A stretch of DNA of 15,694 nt from Bacteroidota bacterium (GCA_018267795.1 JAFDXS010000008.1:1-15694), one strand, 5' to 3'; shown: positions 7,351 through 14,210, numbered from the stretch's first letter. Program-made: numbers and translations. Notes: generated from the letters alone by a model not told the origin.

Positions 7351-8661
7351 ATGAAATTTATAATATCTACTATAACTGCGCTGCTATTATCATGCACGCT
7401 TTATGCCGGGGATACTGCGGCGCAGAGATTTAATATCCATTTTCAGACAACTTATATATATCAGTACATGCCGGCATTTCATGCTGACTATAGTGGTGCA
7501 AACAGCTTGAAAAACGCAGAAGAAAAAGACAACTCCATTACAGCTACGTTATTTTTAGGTGTGCGACTATGGAAGGGTGCAGAGCTATACATAAATCCTG
7601 AAGTGGCTGGCGGTGGCGGGCTTAGCGGTGCATTTGGCCTAGCAGCCTCTACTAACGGTGAAACTTTTAGGGTTGGGGATCCCTCTCCTACTCTATACCT
7701 TGCAAGAGGTTATCTGAAACAGACTATAGCACTTAGCAAAGGAACAGATGAGGTGCAGGATGCTGCAAACCAGGTACAAATCAATGATCCTAAAAATTAC
7801 CTGCGCTTTTATATTGGCAAATTATCATTAGGCGATTTGTATGATAATAACCTTTATAGCAATTCGCCCCGTACGCAATTTATGAACTGGGCCTTGATGA
7901 ATAATGCGGCCTGGGACTATGCTGCTAATTTGCGCGGATATACTTACAGCTTCATTACACAATTGCAGTATGGCAGCAGGGCTTACAAAGCAGCCTTAGC
8001 TACCCTGCCTGTAGTAGCTAATGGCGGCGAACTAAATACAGACCTTAGCCAGGAATTTTCCGTGAATGCGGAAGTAGATCAGGCTTACAAAATACATGGG
8101 CAAAGCGGCACGGTGAGATTGCTGGGGTATGTAAACGACGGGCACATGGGCAACTACAACCAGGCTATTGCTCAGGCTGGATCTTCTAACCCTCCTGATG
8201 TTATTAGTACACGTAAATATGGCACAACAAAGGCAGGCTTTGGCATAAATGCCGACCAGCAGATAAACAGTGCACTGGGCTTGTTTGCCCGACTGGGATG
8301 GAACGATGGCAAGAACGAAACATGGTGCTTCACAGAGGCTGACAGGACACTATCTATAGGAGCTAATGTGAATGGCAACAAATGGCATAGAGATAATGAT
8401 AACATAGGGATAGCGTTTGTGGTAAATGGTCTTTCGCAGGAGCATAAGCAGTATCTGGCAGATGGTGGTTTAGGGTTTCAGTTGGGTGATGGGAAATTGA
8501 ATTACGGTCATGAAACTGCTGTGGAATTATATTACAGTTTTAAGCCTTTGGCAACTGGTATATGGTTTACCGGCGACTACCAATTGGTGGTTAATCCCGG
8601 GTATAACAGGGACAGAGGCCCCGTGAGCGTGTTTGCCTTTCGTTTGCATGTAGAGTTATAG
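7351..8661 (+). CDS. OprB-family carbohydrate porin
   Basis: A 436-residue outer-membrane beta-barrel of the carbohydrate-selective porin (OprB) family, which lets sugars diffuse into the periplasm. A signal peptide occupies about residues 1-19 (KFIISTITALLLSCTLYA). The mature protein is rich in alternating aromatic/hydrophobic strands and glycines. Family signatures are the mid-C-terminal GLFARLGWNDGKNE and the last barrel strands ELYYSFKP, TGIWFTGDYQLVVNPGYN and FAFRLHVEL; the terminal L after an aromatic-containing strand suits insertion by the BAM complex. The start is the ATG 18 bases after the -7 box. No sugar transporter or catabolic gene is adjacent, so the substrate cannot be inferred; it lies alone between recQ and the oppositely oriented ricT. 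The family call rests on recognised C-terminal motifs. Confidence 0.85.
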   Translation: MKFIISTITALLLSCTLYAGDTAAQRFNIHFQTTYIYQYMPAFHADYSGANSLKNAEEKDNSITATLFLGVRLWKGAELYINPEVAGGGGLSGAFGLAASTNGETFRVGDPSPTLYLARGYLKQTIALSKGTDEVQDAANQVQINDPKNYLRFYIGKLSLGDLYDNNLYSNSPRTQFMNWALMNNAAWDYAANLRGYTYSFITQLQYGSRAYKAALATLPVVANGGELNTDLSQEFSVNAEVDQAYKIHGQSGTVRLLGYVNDGHMGNYNQAIAQAGSSNPPDVISTRKYGTTKAGFGINADQQINSALGLFARLGWNDGKNETWCFTEADRTLSIGANVNGNKWHRDNDNIGIAFVVNGLSQEHKQYLADGGLGFQLGDGKLNYGHETAVELYYSFKPLATGIWFTGDYQLVVNPGYNRDRGPVSVFAFRLHVEL

Positions 8662-8685
8662 TTTACAGATTATATTCAAGATGGG

Positions 8686-8714
8686 AAGAGGCCTCGTGTG
8701 AGGCCTCTTTTTTT
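8686..8714 (+). terminator. Intrinsic terminator after the porin gene
   Basis: A perfect stem AGAGGCCTC (8687-8695) and GAGGCCTCT (8700-8708) with loop GTGT, followed by seven T residues (8708-8714). It lies between convergent genes; on the minus strand there is no T tract, so it acts mainly for the porin gene. Confidence 0.9.
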
Positions 8715-8719
8715 ATTAT

Positions 8720-10228
8720 TTATTCAGCAGGTTTGGTGTCCGGCGGCTTAGGCCTTTCCCTGTTCCTGTTTTGATTGTTATTGGGTCTTTGGGGCCTTTC
8801 AGGGCGGGGTTGCTGAGGGCCTCTTTCGGGGCGCGGCTGCTGGGGGCCTCTCTCCGGTCTTGGGCCTTGTTGTTGTCTTGGCTTCTGACCTTGCTGGCCG
8901 CCTGCGGGCTGTGCCTCCCTGGGTGCCTGTTGATTACCTCCTTGCGGTGGTCTTTGCCTTTGACCCTGTTGTTCGGGCCTTTGTCTTGGTTGTGGAGTAG
9001 CAGTTGCGCCTTGAGCAGGTCTAGGGCCTTGCTGCCTGTTGCCTTGCTGACGATTTGGTTGCTGGCCCGGAGCCGCCTGTTGCTGCTGCTTACCATTGCC
9101 ACCACCAGACTTCTTCTTGTTTTTGCCGCCTTTCTCTAAAGAACGAAGTGTTATCTGACCTACGTCATTTACAAAGCCTACATCTACTTTCACACCTGCC
9201 TTGGTACCTGTTTCCAGCTCTACCGGTTGCAGTTCTTCAGGCTTGATGCCTTCTTTATTGAGCTTCAGTATTTCCTTTACCCTTACTATCGTCATGGGGT
9301 ATTGCTTGTTGCTATCGGAATAGCTGTACCACATGAGGTTTTTGAAGATATCGCGCTTCTGGAGGGTAGCACGGCCTTTCACTGTTTCTATCTGCTCTGC
9401 ATTGTCAGGGAATACACGCAGAGCATCCATATAAGTATCCAGCTCGTAGTTGAGGCAGCACTTGAGGCGCCCGCACTGGCCGGAAAGCTTAGTCTGATTA
9501 ATAGACAGGTTTTGATAGCGTGCCGCTGTAGTATTAACAGACTTAAAGTCTGACAACCATGTGCTACAACACAGTTCACGGCCACAACTGCCTATGCCAC
9601 CTACTTTGCCGCTCTCCTGCCTTGCACCTATCTGGCGCATCTCAACCTTCAGCTTAAACTCTGAAGCGTATACTTTGATCAGTTCGCGGAAATCCACACG
9701 CTGGTCTGCAGTGTAGAAGAAAGTGCCTTTTTTGCCGTCGGCCTGTATTTCTACTTCAGCCAGCTTCATTTCCAGCTTATGATTGCGCGCCATAGCACGC
9801 GACTGGAGAAGCACCTCAGGCTCACGCAGCTTATTCTTTTCGTAGCTTTTCAGCTCGTCTTCGGTTGCAGGATGCAGCACACGCTTCAGCGCATTTTGGT
9901 CCTCGATACCATATTTTTTCAGTTGCAGTTTCACCAGCTCGCCTGTGAGGCTTACCTGGCCTATATCGTACCCGCTTATACCTTCAACGGCTATCCATTG
10001 GCCTTTTTCGAGTATATGGTTCGTATTGTTCTTAAAAAAGTCTTTTCTGCTTCCTTTGCTGAACGATACTTCTATTATCGGGTAAGGTTTTGCACTATCG
10101 TAAAGGGGTAAAGCGCTTAGCCAGTCAAAAACGTTCATTCGGTTGCATCCACCAGTACTACATCCACCATTTCCTTTGCATCCGCCGGGTTTTCCGCTTG
10201 CGCCGCTCCCACAATTGCCACATCCCAT
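8720..10228 (-). CDS. ricT: PSP1-domain protein, RicT (YaaT) homologue with Cys-rich N-terminus and disordered tail
   Basis: A 502-residue protein. In Bacillus RicT (YaaT) joins RicA and RicF in an iron-sulfur complex that affects RNase Y and mRNA processing; whether that applies in Bacteroidota is not established. Three parts are seen. Residues 1-30 are Gly/Cys rich with C3, C6, C17, C23 and C28. Residues about 35-365 carry the PSP1 core with two cysteine signatures, GSCGRELCCSTW (C215, C220, C221) and SGQCGRLKCCLNYE (C252, C257, C258). Residues about 366-502 are a Gln/Pro/Arg/Gly-rich, probably disordered and positively charged tail with tandem RPERGPQQP units (457-474). The first ATG is kept because the Cys-rich leader is a pattern I know from Bacteroidota homologues; a second Met (M31) exists. 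holB lies upstream on the same strand, a pairing shared with Bacillus. Confidence 0.88.
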   Translation of the reverse strand: MGCGNCGSGASGKPGGCKGNGGCSTGGCNRMNVFDWLSALPLYDSAKPYPIIEVSFSKGSRKDFFKNNTNHILEKGQWIAVEGISGYDIGQVSLTGELVKLQLKKYGIEDQNALKRVLHPATEDELKSYEKNKLREPEVLLQSRAMARNHKLEMKLAEVEIQADGKKGTFFYTADQRVDFRELIKVYASEFKLKVEMRQIGARQESGKVGGIGSCGRELCCSTWLSDFKSVNTTAARYQNLSINQTKLSGQCGRLKCCLNYELDTYMDALRVFPDNAEQIETVKGRATLQKRDIFKNLMWYSYSDSNKQYPMTIVRVKEILKLNKEGIKPEELQPVELETGTKAGVKVDVGFVNDVGQITLRSLEKGGKNKKKSGGGNGKQQQQAAPGQQPNRQQGNRQQGPRPAQGATATPQPRQRPEQQGQRQRPPQGGNQQAPREAQPAGGQQGQKPRQQQGPRPERGPQQPRPERGPQQPRPERPQRPNNNQNRNRERPKPPDTKPAE

Positions 10229-10431
10229 TTATATATCTATTTATATTGACAGCAGGTGGCTTGCAATTACATTTTACACTATTTAGAAGAACTTATTGGC
10301 CACTTGTTCTTTGACATAGAAAACTGATTAACCCTATCAATTTCGTTTTGTCGTAAATGACACATCTTCACATTTTTATCTCACGCACAAAAATTGCTCA
10401 CCTGCAGATTGTGAAAAATAATAAAATAATC
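10229..10431. other. Intergenic region between holB and ricT
   Basis: A 203-bp AT-rich gap between two minus-strand genes, long for partners in one operon. It contains a boxA-like sequence on the plus strand (10305-10316, TGTTCTTTGACA) and a weak inverted repeat, TTGTGA (10409-10414) and TCACAA (10432-10437), overlapping the holB stop. No convincing TAnnTTTG box for ricT lies close to its start. Confidence 0.5.
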
Positions 10432-11565
10432 TCACAAAGTTAAAGCTTTGTTTTGGATAATGTACTGAAGGCGGATGGATAATGCGTGGAGCTGGGTCTT
10501 TGAATGAGCATTTCTTTCAATATAAAAGATGGTATCGGTGATCTTCTTTACCATATCGCCCAGGGCCTCGAAGGGAATGCTCATGTTCGCCAGTCTTTGT
10601 ACAAACTGTGTTTCTTCGGCAGGTAATGCGGCCTTCTGCTGCGGCATATAGCGCATACGTATAGCCTGCTCCAGCAACTGCACTACATAGTACAGGAAAT
10701 TTTTCTGCTGCTCGCGACCTGCTTTGCTCCAGTCTTCTGCAAACTTTGCTATGCCTATGCCGTTGCGGGTGAACAGAACATTGAACCAGGTGCGCACCTC
10801 CGGGAAAAGGTCATTATCTGCGTGGCGTACGATGCGCAGCGCTTCTGTATAGCTGCCGTTGGCAAGGTGGGCCACCTGTGCGGCGCGACGGGCATCAGCA
10901 TGAGAGGCTTCCATGAGTGCAGTTGCAATATCGGCAGCCGGCAAAGGGGCAAGACGCACCATTTGGGTGCGGGAAAGGATAGTAGCCAATACATCTTCCG
11001 TATTCTCTGCCACCAGTATCATAATAGTATCGGCAGGAGGCTCTTCAATCAACTTTAATAATATATTTCCTTCCTTGCCCAGGTATTCAGGGCGCCAGAT
11101 AATCTGCACCTTGCGGCCACCTTCGTATGACTTAAGATTGAGTTTTTCTATTATATCACGACATTCTTCGGCGGTAATGTTACCCTGCTTGTTTTCTGCG
11201 TTTATCGCCTGCAGCCAATCGTAGGTGGTGCCGTAGGGTGTTTGCTTTACAAACTGCCTAAACTCCTCCATATAATGCTGGCTCATGGCCTTAACGCCCG
11301 GCTTAGGCGGCACAGATGGAAAACTGAGATGCAGATCTGCATGTTCGAGACGAGCGGCACGATTGCAAGAGGCACATACGCCGCAGGCATCTGCCGCCTG
11401 CTTGTTCTCACAAAAAATATACTGCGCGAGGGCGAGTGCCATTGGCAAACCGCCTGTACCTTCCGCACCTACAAACATGAGCGCATGGGGCATGTGCCCC
11501 TGCTGCCACATAGCCAGTAATCCATTTTTTGCCGCCTGCTGCCCTACTACGTTTGTGAATTGCAT
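10432..11565 (-). CDS. holB: DNA polymerase III subunit delta prime
   Basis: A 377-residue clamp-loader subunit that helps open the sliding clamp and load it at primed sites. It has the AAA+ fold: N-terminal VVGQQAAKNGLLAMW, then a degenerate P-loop GAEGTGGL (33-40) in which the Walker A lysine is replaced by Gly, as expected for delta prime, which does not hydrolyse ATP. A zinc module with C52, C61, C64 and C67 (CGVCASC) follows. KLIEEPPADTIMILVAEN and LSRTQMVRL correspond to the SRC-motif region of clamp-loader subunits (here SRT). The C-terminal collar domain is less conserved. The start follows a TAnnTTTG box by 17 bases. The neighbour downstream is ricT, as in Bacillus. Confidence 0.93.
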   Translation of the reverse strand: MQFTNVVGQQAAKNGLLAMWQQGHMPHALMFVGAEGTGGLPMALALAQYIFCENKQAADACGVCASCNRAARLEHADLHLSFPSVPPKPGVKAMSQHYMEEFRQFVKQTPYGTTYDWLQAINAENKQGNITAEECRDIIEKLNLKSYEGGRKVQIIWRPEYLGKEGNILLKLIEEPPADTIMILVAENTEDVLATILSRTQMVRLAPLPAADIATALMEASHADARRAAQVAHLANGSYTEALRIVRHADNDLFPEVRTWFNVLFTRNGIGIAKFAEDWSKAGREQQKNFLYYVVQLLEQAIRMRYMPQQKAALPAEETQFVQRLANMSIPFEALGDMVKKITDTIFYIERNAHSKTQLHALSIRLQYIIQNKALTL

Positions 11566-11571
11566 TCTTCG

Positions 11572-11602
11572 AAGTAAAAATTCAAAATTAAAAAGTAAAA
11601 AT
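11572..11602. repeat. Direct repeat, copy 1
   Basis: A 31-base AT-rich unit beginning AAGTAAAAATTCAAAAT. It matches copy 2 (11926-11956) at 29 of 31 positions, including 17 identical bases at the start, and itself contains AAGTAAAAAT at both ends. It includes the putative holB -7 box. Confidence 0.7.
11583..11590 (-). promoter_or_regulatory. -7 promoter element of holB
   Basis: TAATTTTG on the minus strand, matching TAnnTTTG, 17 bases upstream of the holB ATG. It lies inside the first copy of a 31-base direct repeat; in the second copy the corresponding bases read TCATTTTG, so the box is lost there. The AT-rich setting makes a chance match possible. Confidence 0.45.
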
Positions 11603-11840
11603 GATTGTGGATAGGTTTAAATATTTTGTTGTTATTAATGACTGGCGGCGAGTAAGACACAACCGTTACCCTTCTCAAGAGCGAAATGTTGTGTAACAAT
11701 TATGAGGTGAGGTTGAAAACGGCTGAAATGCTTTGTGAGCAACCGTATAATAATTATCCAGATTTCCCATTTATGCCCCATTGCTACCCTACTTTGCCTC
11801 ATTTGTGCCCCATCTGTTACATCTCATTTTTTAAGAACTG

Positions 11841-11870
11841 TATAGCCTTAGGATTATCCCTGAGGCTATA
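11841..11870. repeat. Inverted repeat (12-bp stem)
   Basis: TATAGCCTTAGG (11841-11852) pairs with CCTGAGGCTATA (11859-11870) over 12 bp with a single T-G wobble and a 6-base loop. There is no T tract on either side, so it is not a standard terminator; no gene ends nearby. Confidence 0.65.
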
Positions 11871-11925
11871 TGGCAAGATACTATTTGGATAGGGGTGTTT
11901 CCAAATTAAGATATGCACATTTTCA

Positions 11926-11956
11926 AAGTAAAAATTCAAAATGAAAAGGTAAAAAT
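11926..11956. repeat. Direct repeat, copy 2
   Basis: Second copy of the 31-base unit, 354 bases from copy 1, with two substitutions (T to G at position 18, A to G at position 23). It is not next to any start codon. Confidence 0.7.
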
Positions 11957-12003
11957 TGCAATTGATGACTCAGGAATAACATTCAGCCTTTGAGCCTTGA
12001 ATG

Positions 12004-12034
12004 CCGAAGGGTCTCCTATCGGAAGACCCTTCGG
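12004..12034. repeat. Stem-loop, type CGAAGGG/CCCTTCG, copy 1
   Basis: CCGAAGGGTCT (12004-12014) pairs perfectly with AGACCCTTCGG (12024-12034); the apex CC-TATC-GG can pair further with one bulge. It is not followed by T residues. A relative with the same outer stem and a CTTAT apex occurs at 14616-14642. Confidence 0.7.
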
Positions 12035-12074
12035 GGAAGTAAAATCAATAAATTGAGCTGGCAAAGTAATAATC

Positions 12075-12082
12075 TAAGTTTT
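12075..12082 (+). promoter_or_regulatory. Possible -7 element of the carboxypeptidase-like domain gene
   Basis: TAAGTTTT, one mismatch from TAnnTTTG, 21 bases before the ATG at 12104; it supports the shorter start. Confidence 0.3.
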
Positions 12083-12103
12083 ACGTCTTTACTATTACCA
12101 GCT

Positions 12104-12562
12104 ATGTATCGCCTCTATCTAACAATTATTCTCGTTTTATTCTTTGCTTTGGGAAAGGCCCAAACGCAATATTCTATAGATAAGGCCAATCATAATGTTC
12201 CTACTGGTTACATACAAATAAAGGGGAAAATTATACTTGAGGCAACCCGGGAACCAATGCCGGGATTAACGGTTGAGTTGGCGAATACGAAAACCACCAC
12301 TGACCGCAATGGCAAATTTGTTTTAAATGTTCCTGATCGGCTTCGAGGCTCAATATTATATTTATACGCCCATGGCAAATTTGATAATGGCGCAACCCGA
12401 GATTCAATATTTATTAACCAGGAAATTTATGGGGAAGAGCAACAAGAAATAGTGATGTATTGGATGCCAGTTGATAACAGAAAGGAACATGTAGACATAA
12501 GCGCCTATAAAATACCAGGTTTTGATACAACCAAAGTGGATGTAGTTATAATAGTAAATTAA
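12104..12562 (+). CDS. Secreted carboxypeptidase-regulatory-like domain protein
   Basis: A 152-residue exported protein. Residues 1-19 are a signal peptide (YLTIILVLFFALGKAQ). Residues about 35-90 fit the carboxypeptidase D regulatory-like beta sandwich: IKGKIILEATREPMPGLTVE, then TTTDRNGKFVLNVPD, which is the usual V-x-D-x-x-G-x-F layout. In Bacteroidota this domain is most often the N-terminal part of TonB-dependent (SusC-like) receptors or of larger surface proteins; here it stands alone, with a short C-terminal part of about 60 residues ending VDVVIIVN. The ORF could extend upstream to 11990, but that extension runs through the 12004-12034 hairpin and precedes the signal peptide, so the start at 12104 is preferred. 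No receptor or partner gene is adjacent. The domain assignment is by pattern; the role is unknown. Confidence 0.72.
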   Translation: MYRLYLTIILVLFFALGKAQTQYSIDKANHNVPTGYIQIKGKIILEATREPMPGLTVELANTKTTTDRNGKFVLNVPDRLRGSILYLYAHGKFDNGATRDSIFINQEIYGEEQQEIVMYWMPVDNRKEHVDISAYKIPGFDTTKVDVVIIVN

Positions 12563-12938
12563 GATAGCCCCTTAGTGATATATGAGGACTAGCGGAGGAA
12601 ATATCCGAATCAGAATTTGCAGAATTAGTGAATGGCCAGAATGAATAACATATGCATTAGGATTTACCGAATTATTGAATGAACAGGATGGTAGGTTAAC
12701 CGGAACATCAACTGCAGAAAATCAATTCAACTGCTGTCCGTGAACGCCAAAAGATTTCTGTTAAAAGAAGCTTTAACTATAAGTTTACCAGGCTTATTTA
12801 TAATTAAAACCTTTCTCTCGTCTGCATATACGTTTTACTATAGTGGCGTGCTATTTGTATGTTGTACAAAGTTGACACTTTGCTCTTTGCTATCGGCTGA
12901 TGCCAGGCAATGTTATTATCCTATGCTAAATAAAGCGT
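12563..12938. other. Gene-free region with possible eroded coding sequence
   Basis: 376 bases between two plus-strand genes. The first part (about 12590-12720) contains a degenerate duplication: 12622-12643 and 12669-12690 match at 18 of 22 bases and encode similar peptides, FAELVNGQNE and FTELLNEQDG, in different frames and each soon ended by a stop. Further on is a palindrome, CAAAGT-TGAC-ACTTTG (12867-12882), 56 bases before the next ATG. A 69-codon ORF at 12740-12949 overlaps the monooxygenase start and is probably chance. Confidence 0.5.
12867..12882. promoter_or_regulatory. Possible operator palindrome upstream of the FAD monooxygenase
   Basis: CAAAGT (12867-12872) and ACTTTG (12877-12882) are perfect inverted arms around TGAC. 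The position, 56 bases before the start codon, suits a repressor or activator site, but no regulator gene is next to it. Confidence 0.35.
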
Positions 12939-14123
12939 ATGAACAATAAGAACATTTTAATATCCGGAGCCGGAATAGCCGGTGTATCTCTTGCTTTCTG
13001 GCTAAGAAGGTTTGGCTTCCAACCGACCTTAATTGAAATTTCACCCAAGTTGCGTGAAGGTGGCTATGCTATAGACTTTATGGGAGCGGGGTATGATGTT
13101 GCGAAAAAAATGGGAATCCTACCGGAACTTGAAAAGGTAGATATGGATATTTCAAAACTTGCCTTTGTAGATGGGAACAACAAAGAACAAGGCAGTATGA
13201 ATTACAGAAAGATAAAGCGATTGATGAATAACAGAGCCCTAACCCTGCTGCGAAGCGACCTGGCAAAGGCTATCTACAAGGCCCTTGACCAAGACATTGG
13301 AATAATATTCGGCGATACAATTGATAAAATTGAACAGGATAATGAAAAAGTAATAGTGACATTTAGAAGTGGGTCGAGCCGTTTTTTTGATTTGGTTGTG
13401 GGTGCGGATGGACTGCATTCTAAGGTACGAAATTTGATTTTCGGAAATGAAGCACAATTTGAAAATTATTACGGTTATTACACTTCTTCCTTTACAATTG
13501 AGAACTTTCCTTATGAAGGCAAAGTGTTCTCGATGTATAATGTGCCTAATAAACAAGTCGCAATCTATTCGTACAGCAAAGGCAAGACTACTACTTTTTT
13601 TATTTTCGCCTCGCCTGTGAAGCTATCCTATAACTATCATGATGTTGACCAGCAAAAAGAAATTCTGAAAAAGCAATTTATGGATGCCGGATGGAAATGC
13701 CCCGAACTGCTTTCGAGAATGGACTCAAGCGCAGACTTTTATTTTGATTCGGTTAGCCAAATAAAAATGGAGAAATGGTCTAAAGGCAGAGTTGCACTAA
13801 TTGGAGATGCATGCTGTTGCCCATCACTACTGTCAGGAAAAGGATCTACACTTGCAATAGTTGGCGCATACATTCTTGCAGGAGAACTAAAACAGGCGAA
13901 TGGTAACTACATAACAGCTTTTGAAGCGTATGAAAATGCATTCAAGCCATTTATAACTAAAAAACAAAAGTCGGCACAAACGTTTGCCAAATCATTTGTC
14001 CCCAAAACTAATTTTGGTATATGGTTAAGAAATCTTGCATTTTCGCTAATGTCATTGCCGTTCGTTACCAAGTTATTGCTGAATCAATTTAAAGACAAAG
14101 GACTTGAACTAAAGGAATATTAA
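12939..14123 (+). CDS. FAD-dependent monooxygenase (class A flavoprotein, TetX/PHBH fold)
   Basis: A 394-residue single-component flavin hydroxylase that would use NAD(P)H and oxygen to hydroxylate a small molecule. All three class A fingerprints are visible: the dinucleotide-binding GAGIAG (10-15) followed by the acidic end of strand 2, LIEISPKLREGG; the DG motif VVGADGLHSKVR (153-164); and the GD motif GRVALIGDACCCPSLLSG (283-300), then KGSTLAIVGAYILAGEL. A conserved Arg before the middle strand (LLRSDL, R105) is present. The GD motif is unusual in having three cysteines where relatives usually read GDAAHCPS or GDAAYCPS. The C-terminal 50 residues include a hydrophobic stretch (WLRNLAFSLMSLPFVTKLLL) that might touch the membrane. 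The substrate is unknown; TetX-like antibiotic inactivation is one possibility, but nothing specific supports it. A palindrome sits 56 bases upstream. Confidence 0.9.
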   Translation: MNNKNILISGAGIAGVSLAFWLRRFGFQPTLIEISPKLREGGYAIDFMGAGYDVAKKMGILPELEKVDMDISKLAFVDGNNKEQGSMNYRKIKRLMNNRALTLLRSDLAKAIYKALDQDIGIIFGDTIDKIEQDNEKVIVTFRSGSSRFFDLVVGADGLHSKVRNLIFGNEAQFENYYGYYTSSFTIENFPYEGKVFSMYNVPNKQVAIYSYSKGKTTTFFIFASPVKLSYNYHDVDQQKEILKKQFMDAGWKCPELLSRMDSSADFYFDSVSQIKMEKWSKGRVALIGDACCCPSLLSGKGSTLAIVGAYILAGELKQANGNYITAFEAYENAFKPFITKKQKSAQTFAKSFVPKTNFGIWLRNLAFSLMSLPFVTKLLLNQFKDKGLELKEY

Positions 14124-14185
14124 ACGAATACAAGCAATAATATAAGCAGCACCTACTATTACCATAGCCAAATCCCTATAGTTAT

Positions 14186-14193
14186 TAACTTTG
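14186..14193 (+). promoter_or_regulatory. -7 promoter element of the DUF2200 gene
   Basis: TAACTTTG, exact TAnnTTTG match, 17 bases before the ATG at 14211. Confidence 0.65.
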
Positions 14194-14210
14194 ATAAAAA
14201 GTTATTAACC

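Larger units (their letters stand above)
11566..12103. other. Gene-poor region with repeats and hairpins
   Basis: 538 bases without a supported gene. In order it holds a direct repeat copy (11572-11602), an inverted repeat ACACAAC/GTTGTGT (11657-11663, 11688-11694), a run of five C tracts spaced about 10.5 bases apart (11766-11811), a 12-bp hairpin (11841-11870), the second direct repeat copy (11926-11956), and an 11-bp hairpin (12004-12034). A 68-codon ORF at 11686-11892 is present, but its Cys/Pro/Tyr-rich product and lack of a promoter box make it unconvincing. Confidence 0.6.

Noticed and set aside
8820..8870. Repeats in the ricT tail as a CRISPR or minisatellite array
   Set aside because: The periodicity matches codons for RPERGPQQP units within an intact gene, with no spacers.
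8716..9105. Second minus-strand ORF in the ricT tail
   Set aside because: A frame-shifted reading of the same low-complexity sequence, rich in Lys/Arg/Ser/Asn, with no independent support.
8771..9139. Plus-strand Leu-rich ORF opposite the ricT tail
   Set aside because: A shadow of the low-complexity Gln/Pro/Arg codons; the repeats of the real gene create it, and it has no promoter box.
10409..10437. Inverted repeat TTGTGA/TCACAA as a holB terminator
   Set aside because: Only 6 bp with a 17-base loop, overlapping the stop codon and without a T tract.
11686..11892. 68-codon plus-strand ORF
   Set aside because: Odd Cys/Pro/Tyr composition arising from the phased C tracts, no -7 box at a suitable distance, and no recognisable domain; kept only as a possibility in the regional description.
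11990..12103. Longer start for the carboxypeptidase-like protein
   Set aside because: It would run through an 11-bp hairpin and place about 38 residues before an obvious signal peptide.
12872..12877. TTGACA as an E. coli type -35 box before the monooxygenase
   Set aside because: No matching -10 sequence at 16-18 bases, and the organism appears to use TAnnTTTG promoters.
12740..12949. 69-codon plus-strand ORF before the monooxygenase
   Set aside because: Overlaps the start of the monooxygenase, has no promoter box, and reads across the palindrome at 12867-12882.
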